Assembly (NCBI GenBank): GCA_017610205.1
Contig: JAFCCL010000008.1
Span: 29,932 to 93,931 of the forward strand
Direction: 5' to 3'
Length of the DNA stretch: 64,000 nucleotides
Source: Candidatus Iainarchaeum sp.
GTDB lineage: Archaea; Iainarchaeota; Iainarchaeia; Iainarchaeales; GCA-2688035
How positions within the stretch are numbered: position 1 is the first letter of the stretch; each line of letters opens with the position of its first letter. Positions 61,781 to 64,000 of this stretch are shown here, in pieces. The notes below the pieces were generated by a model that was given only the letters and a program-made list of their open reading frames with translations, searched no databases and was not told where the DNA came from. The position numbers and the translations under genes were made by a program.

Positions 61781-62641
61781 TCATTTTTTCTTTTTGAACT
61801 CCATTTCAATTCTTGTTTTTTCAGACATGTAAAATAGTTTTCTTCTATGAATTTCTCTTTTAATTCTGTCCAAAATCTTTTTGAGGCTCTTGTCATTTGT
61901 TTGCCTTCCAATGTAAGCATACATTTTTTCAGCTGATTCTATAAGATTAAAATATTGCTGTGTGATGGCATATTCTGCAAGCAATGACTGTTTAAGATAT
62001 TTAACCGCACTAATTTTTTCTTCGGCATACATATTAGCCAATTTCTTAATGCGTTTACTTGTTCTAATGTTTTGTTTTTCAATTCCCATTCCTGCAAGCA
62101 CAACACTTTGCCTGTGCATTGCATATTTTTTGTCATTGCTTATCTTAAGTCTTGTTAAAAGCTCGCAAAACTGTGCCAGTTTGCCTGCCTTTCCAAACTC
62201 TGCCATTCTTCCAAAAAACATTATTTCAGAATTTATCGCGGCTTTTAATTCTTTCATTGCAAGAACTCTTTGGATAGCATTCCAGTCATTTTTATTGAAT
62301 AACTTTTTGTTTGCAGCAGCTCTCATTTTCAAAAAGTTTTCTTTATCCTCAAGCATTTTTTTCGAGCTTTTCTGGGCTTTAAGGAACATTTCAAGAAGCT
62401 TTTTCGGCTTTGCCTTGCCGCTAAACAAATAGTTTTCAATTCCGCGCCAATTTTCAATGCTTTGCCCTTTGCTTTCTTTGCTTTTGTTCAATGGCCTTAA
62501 CAGGGTTTTTGCCATTCTTTCCCTTGCCCTGATTTCCGCAAACAATTCAGGATTTCTTACACGAAACCTTCCTGTTTCCACTGCCCAAAATTGTTTTTCA
62601 TTCTGTTGCTTTTGCTTTGCCCAGGTTTTATTTTTTGGCAT
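61781..62641 (-). CDS. Helical hypothetical protein
   Basis: A 286-residue, lysine-rich and wholly helical protein (RAAANKKLFNKNDWNAIQRV, YLKQSLLAEYAITQQYFNLI, ILDRIKREIHRRKLFYMSEK). No membrane segment or known motif. It begins two bases before the stop of the Cas4-like nuclease gene upstream, so the two form one unit. Function unknown. Confidence 0.55.
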   Translation of the reverse strand: MPKNKTWAKQKQQNEKQFWAVETGRFRVRNPELFAEIRARERMAKTLLRPLNKSKESKGQSIENWRGIENYLFSGKAKPKKLLEMFLKAQKSSKKMLEDKENFLKMRAAANKKLFNKNDWNAIQRVLAMKELKAAINSEIMFFGRMAEFGKAGKLAQFCELLTRLKISNDKKYAMHRQSVVLAGMGIEKQNIRTSKRIKKLANMYAEEKISAVKYLKQSLLAEYAITQQYFNLIESAEKMYAYIGRQTNDKSLKKILDRIKREIHRRKLFYMSEKTRIEMEFKKKK

Positions 62642-62643
62642 TG

Positions 62644-63306
62644 TCAGGCCTCATTCTTTTCGCATTTTTCTGAGTACTCGCAAAACCTGCATAGCCAGTT
62701 TTTTTTCTCATCACGTTTTGCTTCGTCTATTGGCAAAAGTTTTTGGGTTAGCAACTGGTGCATTTGCTTGAATCTTTCCATTATTGCATTTATTTCTTCT
62801 TCGTTGTATGTGATTTCAAACTGTTTGCTTTGAAGGTTTCCTTTGTCAATGTAGAGAACAACTCCGTTGTGAATGCCTGTTGCATGCATGTACAACTGCA
62901 GTTGCATAATGTGGGCTTCGCTTGTTTCTTTTATAAAGTCAATGCTTTTTGTTGACTTTACTTCAACCACTACTGTTTTTCCGCTTGTTTTTACAAGCAC
63001 AAGGTCGTCAACACGTCCGCTTATTGTAAAATCAGGGGTTTCAATTTTTAATGGAAATTCGCTTTTAAGCAATTGCACTTCCTGATTTTTTTCACTTTCC
63101 AAAACCTTTACAACAAAATCGTGCATCATGTTTCCCATTTCAAAAATTTTCAAAAGCTCTGGCTGCAATTCCACCGGATAAAAGTAGCTGTACCAGACCT
63201 TTCTCATGCATCCTCCAACTTCGCTTGGGTAATATCTGCCAACGCTTTTTCTCCAGCTTCCGCTTTTTTTAAGATGTGCAGTAACCATTTTGTTAAAATC
63301 AAACAA
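62644..63306 (-). CDS. Cas4/Dna2-like PD-(D/E)XK nuclease
   Basis: A 220-residue nuclease. YYPSEVGGCMRKVWYSYFYP carries the first Cys, FTISGRVDDLVLVKTSG the metal-binding Asp, TVVVEVKSTKSIDFI the E-x-K core, HIMQLQLYMHATGI motif with Gln, and WLCRFCEYSEKC the Cys cluster that binds Fe-S. This is the Cas4/Dna2/AddB nuclease family. No Cas1 or CRISPR array is nearby, so a repair role is more likely. AGGTGA about seven bases before TTG 63306 supports that start over GTG 63318. Confidence 0.85.
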   Translation of the reverse strand: MFDFNKMVTAHLKKSGSWRKSVGRYYPSEVGGCMRKVWYSYFYPVELQPELLKIFEMGNMMHDFVVKVLESEKNQEVQLLKSEFPLKIETPDFTISGRVDDLVLVKTSGKTVVVEVKSTKSIDFIKETSEAHIMQLQLYMHATGIHNGVVLYIDKGNLQSKQFEITYNEEEINAIMERFKQMHQLLTQKLLPIDEAKRDEKKNWLCRFCEYSEKCEKNEA

Positions 63307-63515
63307 TTTTTTTTTCACCTAAGAAATTTCTTGCCTGAAAGGGTTTTTAAGGCTCTACCCTAGTCCAGGTTTCCACTAAAAAATACGTTAAAGTACACAG
63401 GATTCTTTTTTCCAGTCTAAAAATCTCCCGACTGGGTAACAATCAGAAATCCACTGTCGCTCTTCCAAAAAGGGCCTGAAAATTCTTTTAAATTGTAGTT
63501 GATAATATAGTATTG

Positions 63516-63749
63516 ATGGCTAAAGGGTTTTCTTTCAAAGAAGTTGACAGAATTCCAGACGAATGGGTTAAATATGTAGGTCGGTCCGGAGGGGACTTAA
63601 TAGTTGGTGCTTTTTTTGAAGGCAATCTTGTTGGTCTTGTTTTTGGAAGTGTTATTCAGCCTAAAAAGTTAGATAAAAAGAGTTTTTTAGTGCCGTGCCG
63701 AGAGAAACCTGCCTGCTTTAGCGGGCAGATGAATCGAGGCAATTGGTAA
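63516..63749 (+). pseudogene. Small gene probably truncated by an IS element
   Basis: From ATG 63516: AKGFSFKEVDRIPDEWVKYV, then GGDLIVGAFFEGNLVGLVFG. This first part looks real. From about 63690 the translation (CREKPACFSGQMNRGNW) comes from a hairpin that is not gene-like, and the frame stops. I read it as the 5' part of a gene cut by the element whose transposase starts at 63940. The product family is unknown. Confidence 0.45.
63709..63728. repeat. Hairpin near the left end of an IS200/IS605-like element
   Basis: CTGCCTGC, loop TTTA, GCGGGCAG: an 8-bp stem with one G-U pair. Such hairpins near the ends are what IS200/IS605 transposases bind. A second imperfect inverted repeat lies at 63757-63786. 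Confidence 0.55.
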
Positions 63750-63846
63750 GGGGTTGTTAAGGGAAACAGCCAGATTTTCCCCTTAATGCAGCTATTTCTA
63801 TAAGTTTAAACAAAAATAGTATTGAGAAAACAGAACATACGGCGCG

Positions 63847-63862
63847 GCTGCCTTACGGCGGC
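63847..63862. repeat. Second hairpin upstream of the transposase start
   Basis: GCTGCC, loop TTAC, GGCGGC, about 80 bases before the transposase ATG. Like the hairpin at 63709 it is GC-rich against an AT-rich background and fits a subterminal hairpin of an IS200/IS605 element. Confidence 0.5.
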
Positions 63863-63939
63863 ACACACCTTACTTATTAATCTATATAGTGGTAGCTGTA
63901 GAAAAAGGTTTCTGTTTGCTCAGGAGTTGAAAAAAAATC

Positions 63940-64000
63940 ATGAAAACAGGAATCAAGCTAACAAGTTATAATCATACAGTTGGTGAGTCAAACTGCCACC
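63940..64000 (+). CDS. IS200/IS605-family TnpA transposase (5' end only)
   Basis: MKTGIKLTSYNHTVGESNCH is all that is in the window. The Y-N-H-T-V-G start is typical of the N-terminus of single-strand Y1 transposases of the IS200/IS605 family in archaea. AGGAG lies about 14 bases before the ATG. Twenty residues cannot prove the call; the hairpins upstream support it. Confidence 0.55.
   Translation, partial: MKTGIKLTSYNHTVGESNCH

Noticed and set aside
62644..63306. CRISPR-Cas locus around the Cas4-like nuclease
   Set aside because: No Cas1, Cas2, effector or repeat-spacer array is visible anywhere in the window; Cas4-type nucleases also occur in repair.
63361..63515. tRNA gene in the gap before 63516
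   Set aside because: There is no T-loop GTTCGANNC sequence and no cloverleaf that I can fold by eye.

Overview
The window is AT-rich archaeal DNA with protein genes packed on both strands. The archaeal signs are: TATA-type promoter boxes, Shine-Dalgarno sites of the GGTGAT type a few bases before many starts (several of them TTG or GTG), a D-aminoacyl-tRNA deacylase of the DtdA type, an XPD-like helicase, TrmB-type regulation, and above all the archaeal form of the mevalonate pathway. Many small basic or membrane proteins of unknown family suggest a DPANN-like lineage (Diapherotrites- or Micrarchaeota-like), but nothing in the sequence settles the phylum. I found no rRNA, tRNA or CRISPR array.

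Layout. 1-4.8 kb: start of an ABC ATPase gene, a small membrane protein and XRE regulator separated by a 31-bp tandem repeat, a decayed gene, a rubrerythrin-like protein, a small zinc-ribbon protein, hypothetical genes, and a small gene with an apparent frameshift at a run of seven T. 5.1-10.4 kb: a UvrD-like helicase-nuclease, a calcineurin-type phosphoesterase and a RecB-like Fe-S nuclease, bracketed by a 39-bp imperfect direct repeat. 10.4-16 kb: an accessory/defence zone with an MvaI/BcnI-type restriction enzyme, two amino-methyltransferases, and a separate operon of ribbon-helix-helix regulator, ParB-fold protein and D12-class adenine methylase. 16-25 kb: hypothetical membrane proteins, an XPD/Rad3-like Fe-S helicase, kinase-like proteins, and a large lipoprotein with a clostripain-type (C11) protease domain. 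25-28.2 kb: an island of three toxin-antitoxin modules (RHH/RelE, MazE/MazF-like, small toxin with Zn-AbrB antitoxin), each preceded by its own palindrome, with a 22-bp exact direct repeat at the two ends. 28.8-29.9 kb: no convincing gene, but inverted repeats. 30-35.9 kb: a Cys-rich surface protein, a winged-helix protein, and a NagB-LmbE fusion.

36.7-54.1 kb holds, almost entirely on the minus strand, every enzyme from acetyl-CoA to IPP and DMAPP by the anhydromevalonate phosphate route: thiolase, HMG-CoA synthase, the DUF35 scaffold, class II HMG-CoA reductase, mevalonate kinase, both phosphomevalonate dehydratase subunits (aconitase X), the UbiX/UbiD pair for decarboxylation, isopentenyl phosphate kinase, and type 2 IPP isomerase. 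Interspersed are a GltD-like oxidoreductase, a free-standing LAGLIDADG protein, a large methyltransferase, a HAD protein, and a TrmB regulator followed by a radical SAM domain read in frame into the isopentenyl phosphate kinase.

54-64 kb: a Tat-signal protein, a HAD phosphatase, a transglutaminase-like protein, a large ThyX-like protein, pyruvate phosphate dikinase interrupted by a 416-residue intein beside its catalytic histidine, a Cas4-like nuclease, and at the right edge the start of what looks like an IS200/IS605 transposase gene preceded by hairpins.
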